A stretch of DNA of 64,000 bases, taken from the NCBI GenBank assembly GCA_001599815.1, contig BCIA01000004.1, positions 3,684,082-3,748,081 of the forward strand, read 5' to 3'. This document shows positions 29,759 through 41,664 of the stretch, in pieces. Each line of letters opens with the position of its first letter. Position 1 is the first letter of the stretch. The translations under genes were made by a program, and so were the position numbers. The notes beneath the pieces are model-generated. The model did not search any database and had not been told where the DNA came from. It saw only the letters and a list, made by a program, of their open reading frames with translations. This DNA comes from Furcasterigmium furcatum. Taxonomy: Eukaryota; Ascomycota; Sordariomycetes; Glomerellales; Plectosphaerellaceae.

Positions 29759-32267
29759 TCACTCAATGGTGAAGCTATCAGTCACCTGAATGTCCCTCAC
29801 GCTCTTCCCAACATACACCTGATACTCGCCGCGCTGCAGCACCCACTGCTGCTGCACGACGTCCCACGTGCTCAGGTCCCTCCGGATCAGCGGGAAAGAG
29901 AACACCGAGTTGACGCCCGGGTTGAGGAGCTGCTTGTCGAACCCGCGGAGGACCTTGACGGGCCCGCCCGGGATGCCGAGATACAGCTGCGCGACCTCGG
30001 CGGCAGCGACGTCGCCGACATTCTCGACGTTGACGCGCACCTCGGCGACCTTGTCCCACAGCGAGGCGATGCCGCCGGGGATGACGACGTCGCGGTTGGG
30101 AGGCAGTGGAGACAGCGTCGCGTTGGCGTTGACGTGCACGCGGAGGTTGTCGTACTCGAACTCCGAGTACGTCAGGCCGAAGCCGAATTCGAAGCGCGGG
30201 GTGATGTTGTACTTGTCAAAGTGCTTGTAGTCGATGTACACGCCCTCGGTGAAGTTGGACTGCGGGTAGTAGGGGGTGTCGTCGCTGGGGAAGTCCGGGT
30301 CGAGGGTGACGCCGTAGTCGGCCTCCCGCTTGCCGACGGTGTAGGGGAGGCGGCCGGAAGGCGACTGCTTGCCGTACATGATCTCCACGAGGGCGCGGCC
30401 TGAGTCCTGGCCTGGCAGGTGGCCGAGGATGATGGCGGTGACGTTGGGGTGGTCGTACCACTCGTCGACCAGGCGGACGCCGGGAGAGTGGATGATGACC
30501 ATGGTGTTGCTGCACTGGTTGGCGACGGTCTGGACGATGTTGTCGGAGTAGGGATCTGTCAAATTCTTTCGGTCCCAAGACTCGGAGGCCTGGGCATTGA
30601 TGAAAACGAGGCAGGCCTCGGAAGCTTTGTTCACGAGAGGAGTCGGGCTCTGGACATCCCAGGCCAGCATCGTGCCGTCCTCATACGTCTGTCGGCGAAA
30701 AGCGTCCAGGGGAGCATCGACGTAGGCGCCGATGGAAGCGCCAGAGCCACCGCCAGTGGTGACGGTGCCGTTGAGAGCAATCTCAGGTCCGGTCTCGGTC
30801 TGCTCGACGCTCGAGGCGAAAAACCAGTCAAGCATCTCACGAGTGAAGATAGTCCCGTTCAGATGCTGGTGCGTTCCGGCCAGGCCCATCTTCCAGGTGT
30901 TGAAGCCTTGAGGCTCGGCCGTGTGCCTCATGTTACCGACGGCATCATAGCCAAAGATGGAGATGAACTTGAGCTTCTTGAGGGGGAGCGCCTTGTTCAC
31001 GTTCTTCACCAGAACATGACCCTCGATGGCACCTTGCAGGATGGTCTGCCTTGACGCAGGGTCCCGGGCATCGATGAACTCGTGAGGCTCGGTCAGGTTA
31101 AACGGGATGCCAGTGCCGGGCTCAAAGTCGGCGAAGCGCCACGACGCAGCAATGACACGGGTGATCATGTCATCGAGACGAGCCTCGGAGACCGAACCAT
31201 TCATGACCATTTGCTGAAGCTTTCCGTCCTCCCAGAGGGGAGCAACGGGCATGACAACGTCCAGCCCGGCGTTGGCGCTGTCCACACCCGACTTGTGCTC
31301 GAACCAGTCCGACACCAGGAAGCCCTCAAACGCCATCTCGGTCTTTAGGAAGCCGTTGATGACTTTGCTGTTCTGGCACGAGTAGCTGTTGTTGACGCGC
31401 TGGTAAGCGCACATGACGGACCCTGCTCCCGCCTTGATGCTGTCGTAGAACGGCCAGAGATACAGCTCATGCATCGTCTTGTCATCGATGTTGGACGAGA
31501 GGGAAGCGTTGTGACGGTGGGGGTGGGTGGCATTGTTCTCGAAGAAGCGAGGCGCCTTGCGGCTCGTCTCCTGCTCATTGCCAATGAGATGCTTGACGCA
31601 GGCCATGACTGACTTCTGCAGGCCAACCGTGGTGTCGTAGGTCAGGATACCGGTGAGGTAGGGGTCGTTACTGGGCGCCTCCCAGTTGCGGCCGCCCTTG
31701 GGAATGCGGCCGAGGGGACCCGGGGCGGGACCAAGAGCGATGTTGACGCCCTTGCGCTTGAACTCGCGTCCCATGTGAACAGCCCTGTCGTAGGCGAGCT
31801 GGCGGTTCCAAGAAGCACCGACATGGAGGGCGGCCGGGTAGGCGTTGGTGCCTTCGGTGCCACCAACACCGTTACCGGCATTGTTCAGGCAGAGGCCCTT
31901 GAAGCCGAGGCGAGGGACGCCAGCAAGCCTTCCGTTGCAGCCGTTGACCTCAGACTGATAGCCATATGTGAGATTGACCTTCTCGTCAATGGTCATCTGG
32001 GACACGAGGCCACGGGCATAAGTCCAGGCCTCCTGCCAGTCGCCACGACCAATACTTTCGGCTACCCATATGTCAGATCTCGAGAACTGCTCAGGTTACT
32101 GTGTAATAAGTATGCTTACGAGATGGGTATACCGGAGGTGATCTGCCATAGCTCCAGAAGAGCTCAAGATCCTCAAAGTACTTGTCAGAAGTTGAGTTGT
32201 CGGGCGAGGCCGAGACGGTGGCCGCCAGCTGTGCCGACGCCACGAGGAGCAACTTGGAGAGATGCAT
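29759..32267 (-). CDS. Secreted GH3 beta-glucosidase
   Basis: Exons 32267-32120 and 32061-29759 encode 816 residues. Residues 1-20 form a signal peptide (MHLSKLLLVASAQLAATVSA). The GH3 N-terminal barrel follows, then the alpha/beta sandwich and a C-terminal fibronectin-III-like domain (YLGIPGGPVKVLRGF). The catalytic nucleophile is Asp301 in GFLVSDWFEH, and the substrate-site elements GGRNWE and KHLIGNEQE are present. Many Asn-X-Ser/Thr sites suit an extracellular glycoprotein. The segment LCLNNAGNGVGGT places it in the fungal branch with AGNG rather than DGPLG, and it has Asn110 where relatives usually have Asp. The expected role is release of glucose from cello-oligosaccharides or plant glucosides. 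The 58-nt intron interrupts YPSPESIGRG, a typical place. Confidence 0.92.
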
Positions 32268-34075
32268 CTTGTCACTAGCAAACTTTGCACTTTGCGAGAT
32301 CTGTCAGGCCCTTGTGTGCTCCTTGGTGCAAATAATGAGCGTTCATTCTGGCGGCCTTGGGCCGATATTTGTAGCTGCCCATGACTTACTTGGCCCTGGC
32401 CGTCCTGCCCGTCTTCAACATACATGGCCGTCTCTCCTCCCCCCGCCCCGAATTGTGGCTCCAGGGCCAAGACTCAATTGACCGAGATCACAAAGCGTGA
32501 CCCATAGTGATGGATCAAGAATAACCGGGTGCTACTGAGGGGTTGACGTGAACGTGAACATCTTGAGGGCATATCCGTGACTCGGCACCCGTGTAAGTGT
32601 TCGCGGGGACCCCATGGGTTCCACCGCAACTGGAGCACAATGGGACGTCGGGGTAATTCGGCAAGGCACCGATGGCAAGAGTCCCATCGAACCGTGGGCA
32701 CATCTCAAACCAGTGGTATTCTTCCAGCGGCCATCCTTGCGCCTCGTGGCTCTAACTGGCATAGCTGCCGAAGCCAAGGGACAGTACCGCGGCTCTCGAC
32801 TCCACTTCCACGAGTGAGATCGTCAGTTCATTCCGATCAAGGACCTTCTGACGATGGGGTCCATGGAGTCGTTCGGTCTTGGTCTCTAGGCACTTCAAGC
32901 AGGACGAGAGTAGAGCCGAAGGTTGCTCCGGCTGGAGCCTCCCAATGCCATGGTTTGGCGACCTTCCTCCTCTGACATGGAGTATTTGGGTCTTTTTACC
33001 AGACCAGAGTCCACTTGGATGACGTCTGGTTGTTCCAGCAGTGGATATGCTCCATCAAGAAACTGTTTTCCTCACTGTATCCCAGGACCAGGATAAGGGC
33101 GTATGGAAGGAGAAGAGAAGAACTCCGAGGTTAGGCGCGGCCTCATGTCGGCATCTTCTCCACGGGACGGGGCCGGATCATCCATTTTCTGGCTGCGAGC
33201 ATGGCCTGACCTCGTGGAGTGCATGAAGCCCGTTTTCCTCTCCGAGGTTACTCCAGAAGTGGGTGACATGATGATGGTTGTGACCTGGCCGGGAAAGCTT
33301 GGTCGACGAGGAACCAGAAGCTGGGCCTATCAAGCAAGCCTTGCTACATCAAGAGACAGCTGCATAGTGTCCTCGGGAGCCGGACTCCCAGGGTAAGTTC
33401 TTTTCACAATACCTGCAATATAGTCAGCCCAGCTTCATTATTTAAGGGTCGGATGGGCGTCCCCATCGCAAAGACTGGCTCTCAGACAGCTTCGCTGAGG
33501 AGTGCGATTCTATAGCGAGGTAGCGGCCATCTCTGAGGTTGTAGGACGTTCTGGCCACGAGATTTTGTCTTGGCATTCATCATATGATGAGCTACCTTAG
33601 CGGGCGCTTTTCATGTTCTCTCATCCATGCATTGGTTGACAGTATGCGTGGTCGACTTGGAGGCTGTGAGACTAAAGCGCTTCTGAAAGTGCAGCCGCAG
33701 AAGCATCAAGCTCGAGACCGTTGTGAGTCAGACACCTATTTCATTGGCCTTGTAGAAAATCGAGGGCATGTCCTGGGATACTGTGCTAGTGGATGAGTTT
33801 GGCTTCTGATGCTGATGTGGTAGTGCTCATGTCCCGCCGGCGGCTGGTCCCGTCGGTGAGGTCTCGGTGACCCACGCTAGCGCCCCATTTTCCGGGGAAT
33901 ACCCGCCACCGGCTCGGTGAACGCGAACTTTCATCGTCCAAAGGTTTGCGACGGGCTCATTTCCAACTTCCACCATCAACACCAACGTCGACCTCCCCAC
34001 CCACGAGATCCCCTCTCTCCCCGACGTCGCCTGTTCAACTGAAAACCCTCCTTCAAGCGACTCGAGACCACCACC
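32268..34075. promoter_or_regulatory. Divergent intergenic region
   Basis: About 1.8 kb separate the beta-glucosidase start (minus) and the splicing factor start (plus). Short overlapping frames only; no domain or splice chain found. It should hold both promoters. Confidence 0.45.
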
Positions 34076-34804
34076 ATGGATTACCAAAACCGCGCCGGCT
34101 CCAAGTTCGGCGGCGGCGGCGTCGCCTCGCACTCTGCAACAAACGCCGACCGCCGCGAGCGCCTGCGCAAGCTCGCCCTCGAGACCATCGACCTCGACAA
34201 GGACCCCTACTTCTTCAAGAACCACGTCGGCTCCTTCGAGTGCCGCCTCTGCCTCACGGTCCACCAGAACGACGGCTCCTACCTCGCCCACACCCAGGGC
34301 AAGAAGCACCAGACCAACCTCGCCCGCCGCGCCGCCCGCGAGCAGAAGGAGGGCAAGGCCCGCGAGGGCGCCGCCGGCGCCATCGACCCCGCCACCGGCC
34401 TCCCCGTCGGCTTCGGCGGCGGTCCCCGCCGCAACCTCGTCAAGATCGGCCGCCCCGGCTACAAGATCACCAAGATCCGCGACCCGAGCTCCCGCCAGCA
34501 GGGCCTGCTCTTCCAGCTCCAGTTCCCCGACATCACCCCCGGCGTCGAGCCCAAGTGGCAGGTCATGAACGCCTTCACCCAGCACATCGAAGAGCCCGAC
34601 AGGAACTTCCAGTACCTCCTCGTCGCCGCCGAGCCCTACGAGACCTGCGGCTTCAAGATCCCGGCCAGGGAGCTGGACAAGCGCGAGGACAAGCAGTTCA
34701 GCTTCTGGGACCCCGATGCAAAGGAATTCTGGGTCCAGGTCATGTTCATGTCGGAGCGTGAGGAGAGATACGTGGCCGCGCCGGGCCTGAGCTCGCGGAG
34801 GTAG
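34076..34804 (+). CDS. prp11: Splicing factor 3a subunit 2 (SF3A2/Prp11)
   Basis: A single exon encodes 242 residues of a core U2 snRNP protein needed for branch-site recognition and prespliceosome assembly. The N-terminus MDYQNRAGSKFGGGGVASH is nearly invariant in the family. A U1-like C2H2 zinc finger has Cys56, Cys59, His72 and His78. The region YKITKIRDPSSRQQGLLFQLQ continues the conserved core, and the protein ends shortly after FWDPDAKEFWVQVMF, without the proline-rich repeats of animal SF3A2, as in other fungi. Codon use is strongly biased to C-ending codons, as expected for a well-expressed gene. Confidence 0.97.
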   Translation: MDYQNRAGSKFGGGGVASHSATNADRRERLRKLALETIDLDKDPYFFKNHVGSFECRLCLTVHQNDGSYLAHTQGKKHQTNLARRAAREQKEGKAREGAAGAIDPATGLPVGFGGGPRRNLVKIGRPGYKITKIRDPSSRQQGLLFQLQFPDITPGVEPKWQVMNAFTQHIEEPDRNFQYLLVAAEPYETCGFKIPARELDKREDKQFSFWDPDAKEFWVQVMFMSEREERYVAAPGLSSRR

Positions 34805-35375
34805 CGGCGTGTACAACAATGCGACGGAGGATGGGAGACTACGTGCTCCCAGCGGAATCAGATACCCCAAAAACGCAAGAACGCGTGCCTGCGGAAGACT
34901 TGGCTGGTGTATGTATGATTTATGGAGGGACGGGTTTCTACAGGATAGCATCTCGGCTGGCGTTCCGGCGTATCTTACTCAGACTTGAAATACCAAGCAA
35001 AAGGTCACTCACACCTGCGCAGAGATCCCTTTTTTCGATCTACTCTAGCGTCTAGCTGCATGTAACGCGCGCTCCAGGCCCGTTCGCGGTCCTCAAATGC
35101 TCACCCTCGCTTGACCTCAACACGCAGATCCAGAATGCGATGGGAATCACAAGTCCACCCACTTCCAGCAGCTCCCCCGCCATGTGTCTCGGCGCAGCCG
35201 GCCCCTAGCAAGTTCTTGATGTTTACTCTCCTCGGTGCCACAGATCCGTCGATATCAGTACTTTCTCAGCCCTCTCCTGTGCTTTGATGCAATGAGAACC
35301 GAGCACCGGTCCCCTGACCATGTCCGTCGAATTGCTGATACATCGACCGCTGCCACAACTGCCCTCGCCGGAACT
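34805..35375. other. Convergent 3' intergenic region
   Basis: This 571-bp stretch lies between the 3' ends of the splicing factor and kinase genes. No gene seen. Confidence 0.5.
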
Positions 35376-37484
35376 TTACCGGAAGTTGTTATCGAAACGC
35401 TTGAAGGTGTAGCCGATGAAGGGCAGGGACATCTCCGGCGACTCCTCGACCTGCGCGACGCCCTGGACGCGATGCTGTGCCGCCTGTGCCTTGAGCAGAG
35501 TCGCATTATCCGTCTGGTCAATCTCGTCCGTGGGGAAGTAGGTCGTGTCAATGTTGGACGTAAGCCTGGGCTCAAATGGCGCCCGGATGCGGCGCAGGCT
35601 GTCAAAGTCGACACCCCTGAAGAAGGAGTGTGCCTTGATCTCATGGGCGTTTCCGCGACCGAGACGGTTCTCGGTGTTGCAGATGAGGCTAGGAACGATC
35701 AGCATTCAGGTTGGCCATCAAGGGATTTGTGCGTCACTCACCTCCTGATGAGATTCTCGGCCTCAACGCCCAGGGTGATGTCGTCGGGGAAGTACAGTGT
35801 CTGGCGCCAGTTGATGATCTTCCTATAGGTATCATGGCTATCCTCGGCGCAGAACGGCGGCCAGCCGACGAGACATTCGAACATGATGGTGCCCAGTGAC
35901 CACCAATCGCAGTCGTAGGTGTAGCCCTGGCCCGTGAAGATCTCGGGCGCGATGTAATCGGGCGTGCCGACGGTAGAGTAGGCCATGAGACGCCTCGACC
36001 TACGCCAGTCGTTGATCTGGGAACGGTTGCTGACTGTGAGGTTGATCTGATCAATGGCGATCGAGTTACGATCCCTAGGTCGGTTCGATTTGCCAGACAT
36101 CAGCTGTTGGTAGTAGTTGTTGTCATGCAGGCGCTGGAAGCCTGTTGACAGACCGAAATCGGTCAGCTTGACGTGGCCGCCACGGTCCAGGAGAATGTTG
36201 TCGGGCTTGATATCACTGAGCGAGCGCGTTAGATTGATTTCACCGGAGCCGCCTCGTCAAACTCACCGATGGATGAAGCCCAGCTTATGGACCGCCTCGA
36301 TCGCCAGCACAATCTCCGCAATGTAGAACCGCGTGATGTCCTCAGAGAAGATCTCGTACTTGATGAGCATCGTCATCAGGTCACCGCCGGGCAAGAACTC
36401 CATGAGCATGTACAAGAAATACGAGTCCTGGAAAGTGGTGAAGAGCTTGACGACCCAGGGGCTGTCGGACTCGGCGAGAATGTCACGTTCCGACCGAACG
36501 TGTGCCAGCTGGTCCTTCTTGAACATTTCCGTCTTGACGAGGGACTTCATGGCATAGACCTTGCCGTCCTGCTTCTTCTGCACCAGCTTGACCTCACCGA
36601 ACGCACCCTTGCCAATAATCTTGATGGTGTTATAGTTCTCGGGGCGATCCTTGGTACGCAGGAAACGCAGGTACTGCCCCTCCTTGCGGCCATTGGTCGA
36701 CCAGATCTGCTCGCGCCTGGAGGCCTGCTGGTTCGGCTCCTGGAGCTTGGTCTCCATCTCGCTTTGTCTGTCGGGTCAAGGTCAGCCAGTTTTCATAAAC
36801 ACATGCACCTCATCCACAAGCGCACCTTTGGTTCCTCTCGCGCGCTCTCCTGACGCTATCCTTGAAGAAGTCGGCGGCCAGCTTGGAGCACTTGACCTGG
36901 TTGTTGTTGGCATTGGGGCCATACTTGTCAGGGTTGCGCTCGGGAGCCCGCGCGAACTCCTCGACAGGGGCCGAGTTCGAGGTGGGTAGCGGAGGTGCCT
37001 GGTAGTTGTTGTAGGCTGCGGGCTGGCCAGTCGCGCCGGCAGTGCGAGGGCGCTGGGCGGGGGAGGGGCCTCGAGCGGCTCCGTAGGGAGACGCCCTGGC
37101 AGCACCGCCCAGGTTCTGGTGAGAGAACTGGTGCGCGAGGCCAGTATTGGGGTCGTTCGTGCCGGGGGTGTTGGATCTCGGCTGGTAGGCGTTGCTGGGA
37201 GCGAAGTCGACGGCCTGGGGCTGCGAGGGGTATCCGGCGGGGTATTGGTTCTGCATGAAGTAGCCAGGAGGCGCATATCCGGTGCCATAGCCTTGCTGCT
37301 GCTGCTGCTGGGGAGACTGCATGGCGCCGGGTTGCTGGCCGGAATGCTGAGGGAAGACGGGCTGAGGGAAGGTCGAGGGAGTCGTGGGGTAGTTGGCACG
37401 ATCGCCAGAGGGTGTCAGGCGGTCATTACTATTACCAAAGTTGAGGTAGAGGCGGTTGTTGTTGGGATTGGCGTTGTTGTCCAT
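35376..37484 (-). CDS. cot1: NDR-family protein kinase COT1/Cbk1/Orb6
   Basis: Exons 37484-36826, 36767-36267, 36215-35742 and 35688-35376 encode 648 residues. A Gln/Pro/Tyr-rich N-terminus (with six Gln at 59-64) precedes the MOB-binding segment (about 200-235, SKLAADFFKDSVRRARERNQ). The kinase domain has the Gly loop GKGAFGEV (272-279), Lys294, catalytic Asp388 in HRDIKPDN and Asp406 in DFG. The long basic insert before the activation segment (about 415-455) is the NDR hallmark. The C-terminal hydrophobic motif FIGYTFKRF carries Thr639 as the expected upstream-kinase site. COT1 acts with MOB2 in the morphogenesis (RAM/MOR) network that controls hyphal tip growth and branching; Neurospora cot-1 mutants are colonial. 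All introns are 51-58 nt and in frame. Confidence 0.97.
37293..37310 (-). repeat. Short Gln-codon repeat in cot1
   Basis: Six consecutive Gln codons (CAG/CAA on the minus strand) lie in the disordered N-terminus of the kinase. Such tracts often vary in length between strains. Confidence 0.8.
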
Positions 37485-39062
37485 CTTGAGGGGGGCCCGC
37501 TGCGGACGAGGGGCTTCGAGTTTGGATCTGGGAGAGGAGTGAAGCGTGAGGCTGCCGCAGACGAAGGGCAGACCGCTTGAAGGTCTGATCGTTTATGCCG
37601 TATCGTCCGATTGGCGTGATTAAGCTCGGGGAGTGTCGAGCTAGATCAATAGAAAGCCGTGTTTCGGAGCTCGCGTATTGTTGCTCGCGAGCCTTGGAGA
37701 CGCGAGGTCAGGCTGGTCGGGCGGCAGCAGGTGAAGGAGGAGGCGGATCGGATGCTGTGCCAAGGGGAAGACAGGTCGGACAGCCAAAGAGCAGCGTATC
37801 GGAGTCGTTCGAGGGAGGACAGAAGCTGTGGGCGCAACGAGGAAGTGCCGCTGCGAGAAACGGGCAAGAAGAACAGCAGACGGGGGCTGACGAGGGCAGC
37901 GGAGAGAAAAGGGGCAGGCAGTATCTTCAGCCTGTACCACTGGCCCGTCTGGTGTGCGTGAAAATGGGACAGATGGTGTGTTGGAGCAGGCGGTCTGCGG
38001 TCCAGCGGTGGTGGTGGTGGTTTGTGCTCTGTGGTTGGAACCCCTGATTCTCCTCGGGTGGGAAAGAGGTCCAGCGAGCCCAGAGGATGCTCGAGGTGGG
38101 GATGCACAACCGTGCGGGGTTGTCGAGTTGCTCCTGCCCTGGCCTTGGACCACCGGTGTGTGTCCCCACCTCCCGCCGTTGATTGCGACCCGGGCTCGGG
38201 CTGTGAGGATTCCCACGCGATGCGCTGTCTTAGCGGACTCTGGCCCGCGACTGGACTGCGGGAAGGGCCTGACCCGTCCACGGCGGCCCCTGAAGAGCCC
38301 TGAAGTCCCCTGTAGCCCAGGCCCAATCCGGCGACACCTCACCGCACTTTTCTCCCGCCAGCCGACATGGATGCAAAGAAAGCTCCCTGTTGAAATTCCA
38401 CCCACCTGAGACTTGGGATTGGGTTGCCGGTGGCCAACAAAATATCCGAGCCAAGACGATGAGCGATCCGGCAATTAACTCGATACAGGCTGTACCAGGG
38501 TGGTGTTTTTCTGTGTTGCCAGACCAGACTTTGGAACGAAGGCACCTGAAATGTGTCTGACTGTGCAACACCGTCCCACGCCAAACATTCCGTTTCTCAG
38601 CATCCCGTCCATGCTTCGTTCTTGTGAGGCCTTGTTTGTCCTACGACTCGAGGCGTGTTGACGATGCCACGCCTTCTTCAGTCGGGCAAAGCAGCATTCA
38701 CCTCTCCCCGGCCGTGCATGATCGAGTCTCATGCACCATACGGCTCTCCACATGCTTAGGACCATTGAACATCAAAGAATAATAATGTGATCTTGAGAAC
38801 ATGTATGTATGGAAAAAGGTTCCCTCGCTCCCAAGGATGGAAGGCGGTCAACGCCGGTCACGGGCGCTAATCCTCTTTCGACCGAGCGCATCCCGATAAC
38901 GACCGAAGCTCTTATCGCGCTCAAAATTTCCTCGATTCCTTCACATGACTTGACGTCCGGCACGTTAACCAGTCCAACGACCACGGCAACAGAGACTCCA
39001 TTGTGGGTGTCATGGTACCGACTCCCATGTGCTGATAGACTACAACTGTCCTGCTCCAAGCC
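37485..39062. promoter_or_regulatory. Divergent cot1/tim54 intergenic region
   Basis: About 1.6 kb separate the kinase and TIM54 start codons. A minus-strand open frame of about 277 codons (37641-38474) lies here, but it overlaps other frames, lacks family features and sits where a long kinase 5' leader is expected. I treat the stretch as promoters and leaders. Confidence 0.45.
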
Positions 39063-40604
39063 ATGTCCGACTCGAAGCCGCCAACACCGCCGGGGCCAGT
39101 AAGTCATCCAACACTCCCAATCGGTCCCCCCTGGCCCGAAGACGACGACATCTAACATCCAGACCATCAGGCATCGGTCCCCAGCGCAGCCGCACCGAAT
39201 GCATCGACGACAGCAGCGGCCTCCGCCGCCAACTACAAAGCCGCCGAGCCCAACCCCGCCCTCCGCATGATGGGCCTCCCGGCCCTCCCCAAGAAACTCC
39301 CCTCCCGCAACTGGATGATCTTCTGGACCCTGACGGCCACCGTCTCCGCCGCCATCATCTACGACAAGCGCGAGAAGAAGCGCGCCACAGCCAAATGGGC
39401 CCATGCCGTCGCCCCCCTGGCCACCGCGCCCATCGCGGAGCCCTCGGAGATGCCCCGGAAACTGACCATCGTCATGGCCGCGCCGCCCGGCGAGGGCCTC
39501 CGCGTCGCTCAGGACCACTTCCTCGAGTACGTCAAGCCCATCCTTGCCGCCAGCGGTCTGGACTGGGACTTCGTTCAGGGCCGGAGCGAGGGCGACGTCC
39601 GCGCCGCCGTGGCCGAGAAGATCCGGCGAAAGAGGAGGCTCGCCGAGCGCCCAGAGGAAGAGCTCCTGCCCACCGAGGAGAATATCCGCGACGCGGTCAG
39701 GCAGAAGAACGGCATTGCCGAGTATGTCGGCGAGATGGGCGACATCGTCATCGGCCGCAACGCCTGGAAGGAGTATATCCGTGGCCTGCATGAGGGGTGG
39801 CTCGGCCCGCTGGATGCTCCCGCAAAGCCCGAGCCAGTCGTTGCGCCGACACCGACACCGACTGACGACTCTAATGCGGCTTCTGGCGATGCCGCTCCTA
39901 TCGCGGGCTTGGAATCGGAGGGCGCAGCAACCGAGAAGGCCGAGGAGAAGAAGGAGGAAGAGAAGAAGGACGAGGAGAAGAAGCCCTCGCGGCCGCCACA
40001 GCCCGTCCCCTACAACACAACATCCGACTACCCCTCCGCACACATCCCGTCAACCCTGCCCGACGTCTTCTCCGCCTCCATCCCGGTGCAGTTCCCCCAT
40101 ATCCTCGGCTTCCTCAACACGCCCACCCGCCTGTACCGCTTCTTCAACCGCCGCGCCCTCGCCGACGACATCGGCCGGCAAATCGCCTCGGCGTGCCTCG
40201 CCGCCCAGCGCCGCGAGTGGCGCGACGGCCTCCCCTCCGACTCGGACGACCAGCAGCCGTACGAGCAGCAGCGCGCCCTCGACCACGAGGAGAAGAACTG
40301 GCTCAAGACAGTGTGGAAGGAGGACGAGCCGCCGAAGGACGAGGACGGCAAGGCGGACGTCCAAGTCAAGGAGAAGATCTGGGCGCGGCCCGTGGTGCTC
40401 GATCCCAGGATCGCGATGCGCATGAGGCGATATGAGATGCTCCCCGAGGACGAGGAGCGGGCAAAGGCCATCGTCGTTCCCGAGACGGAGATCGAGGGCT
40501 GGATCAAGGGGACCGTGAGGTCCATGGTGCGATGGGGTGTTTCTGCGTTCGAGTCCAAGCCGAAGGGGCCGAACGTCGGCAATGTTGATGATGAGACTGT
40601 CTGA
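39063..40604 (+). CDS. tim54: Mitochondrial inner membrane translocase subunit TIM54
   Basis: Exons 39063-39098 and 39171-40604 encode 489 residues. The first exon supplies only 12 residues (MSDSKPPTPPGP). An Ala/Ser-rich stretch leads to one transmembrane helix (60-77, WMIFWTLTATVSAAIIYD), followed by the conserved intermembrane-space domain (MAAPPGEGLRVAQDHFLEYVKP, then DWDFVQGRSEGDVRAAVAEKIR). TIM54 is part of the TIM22 complex that inserts carrier proteins into the inner membrane. An acidic/Lys-rich low-complexity linker (about 300-330) separates the two halves. The 72-nt intron is phase 0. The gene is divergent from cot1 and convergent with the FAM192A-type gene. Confidence 0.95.
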
Positions 40605-40823
40605 GCGAGACGATCAGGAGATGTAGCCCGCACAAGCGCTGGGATTGTAAAATCATGCTGGGCCGTTGATGGTCATTGTCATTGTATAGTACTGGCTGCC
40701 AGGCGGCATGTTGCATGGGTATCTGTTTAGATTATTAGACTGCTCGTCGTACAGGCGAAGCGGGTGTATTTCTCCCCTTTCACCAAGCATTCTCTCTCTC
40801 CCTCTCTCTCCGCGCTCCGAGGC
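40605..40823. other. Convergent 3' region with CT tract
   Basis: This short region between two 3' ends contains a CT dinucleotide tract at 40791-40810. No gene. Confidence 0.6.
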
Positions 40824-41664
40824 TCAGTCAGAGTCATCAGAATCATATCCTCCGAGGCCGAGCGCAGGCTTCACGGGCGGGCTTGCACTCTTCGGCTTCT
40901 CGATCGGTTTGCTCCCCGTCGGTGCTGGCTCGTCCTTCTTCGCCTCAGCACCAACCCCTCGCCCATCCTCAACGATCGTCGTCTTCTCAACCTTGTGCTC
41001 CGTGGCATCGCTCGTCCTCCGCTTTACGAGGCCCTTGAATCCGTCCGCATGCCGCTTCCTCTTCTTCCCGCCTCCCGCCTTCCATTCCGCTGCAAAGACA
41101 TCCCCCTCCTCCGGCTCTTCTGTCTTCTCATGCTTCTCCTGCTTCTTCTGCGCCTCCTGAAACGCTCTGAGCCTATCCGCCGTCTCCATCTTCACTTTCT
41201 CCTCCTCCCGCCTCTCTCTTTCCCGGACATCGTCCAGGAACTCAATCTCATCATCATCCAGCGCCCGAAACTGATTCTTCAGCTTCGCCTGCTCCTCGAA
41301 CTCGGCCTGTTTTGCGGCTAACATGGCGTCAGCCCCGTCGTCCAGAACGTCCATGTATGCAGACATCTCAAGCCACGAAAGGACGCAACGCAAAACAACC
41401 CCTGGCGCCCCATGTCAGAGGAGGAAGAAACCAACCTTTGTTCGCCTGCAGCACATCATACAGGCTCTTCTCCCCGCCCTCGACCGCCTGCCGCCGCGCC
41501 TCCTCGCGCCGTTTCCGCTCCGCGTCCAGCTCTCGCTGCACGGCCTCCCACTGCGCCTGGCCCTTCGCGCTCGCGGCCTGGACGGGCTCGTCCGCTGACG
41601 GAGGGGCGACGCTCTCCCCCGTTTCGGCGTCGATTTTGCCGCCCGAGACAAACCGAGATGACAT
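40824..41664 (-). CDS. FAM192A/Fyv6 N-terminal domain protein
   Basis: Exons 41664-41436 and 41317-40824 encode 240 residues. The N-terminus FVSGGKIDAETG, the SLYDVLQANK segment and KQAEFEEQAKLKNQFRALDDDEIEFLDDV form the domain shared by human FAM192A (PIP30, a partner of the PA28-gamma proteasome activator) and yeast Fyv6 (a second-step splicing factor). The rest is charged coil and disorder with a nuclear-localisation-like KKRKRH, ending in YDSDDSD, a likely casein-kinase-2 target as in PIP30. The 118-nt intron has a weak GTTGGT donor but joins the conserved halves exactly. A nuclear role is likely; whether in splicing or proteasome control cannot be told here. Confidence 0.85.

Noticed and set aside
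33827..34951. 374-codon minus-strand open frame
   Set aside because: It lies antisense to the clearly recognisable SF3A2 gene and has the Leu/Ala/Gly/Val composition of a GC-rich shadow frame.
37641..38474. 277-codon minus-strand open frame upstream of cot1
   Set aside because: No family resemblance, overlaps another minus-strand frame, and lies where the kinase leader and promoter should be.
38772..40043. 423-codon minus-strand open frame
   Set aside because: It is antisense to TIM54 and its composition shows no family features.
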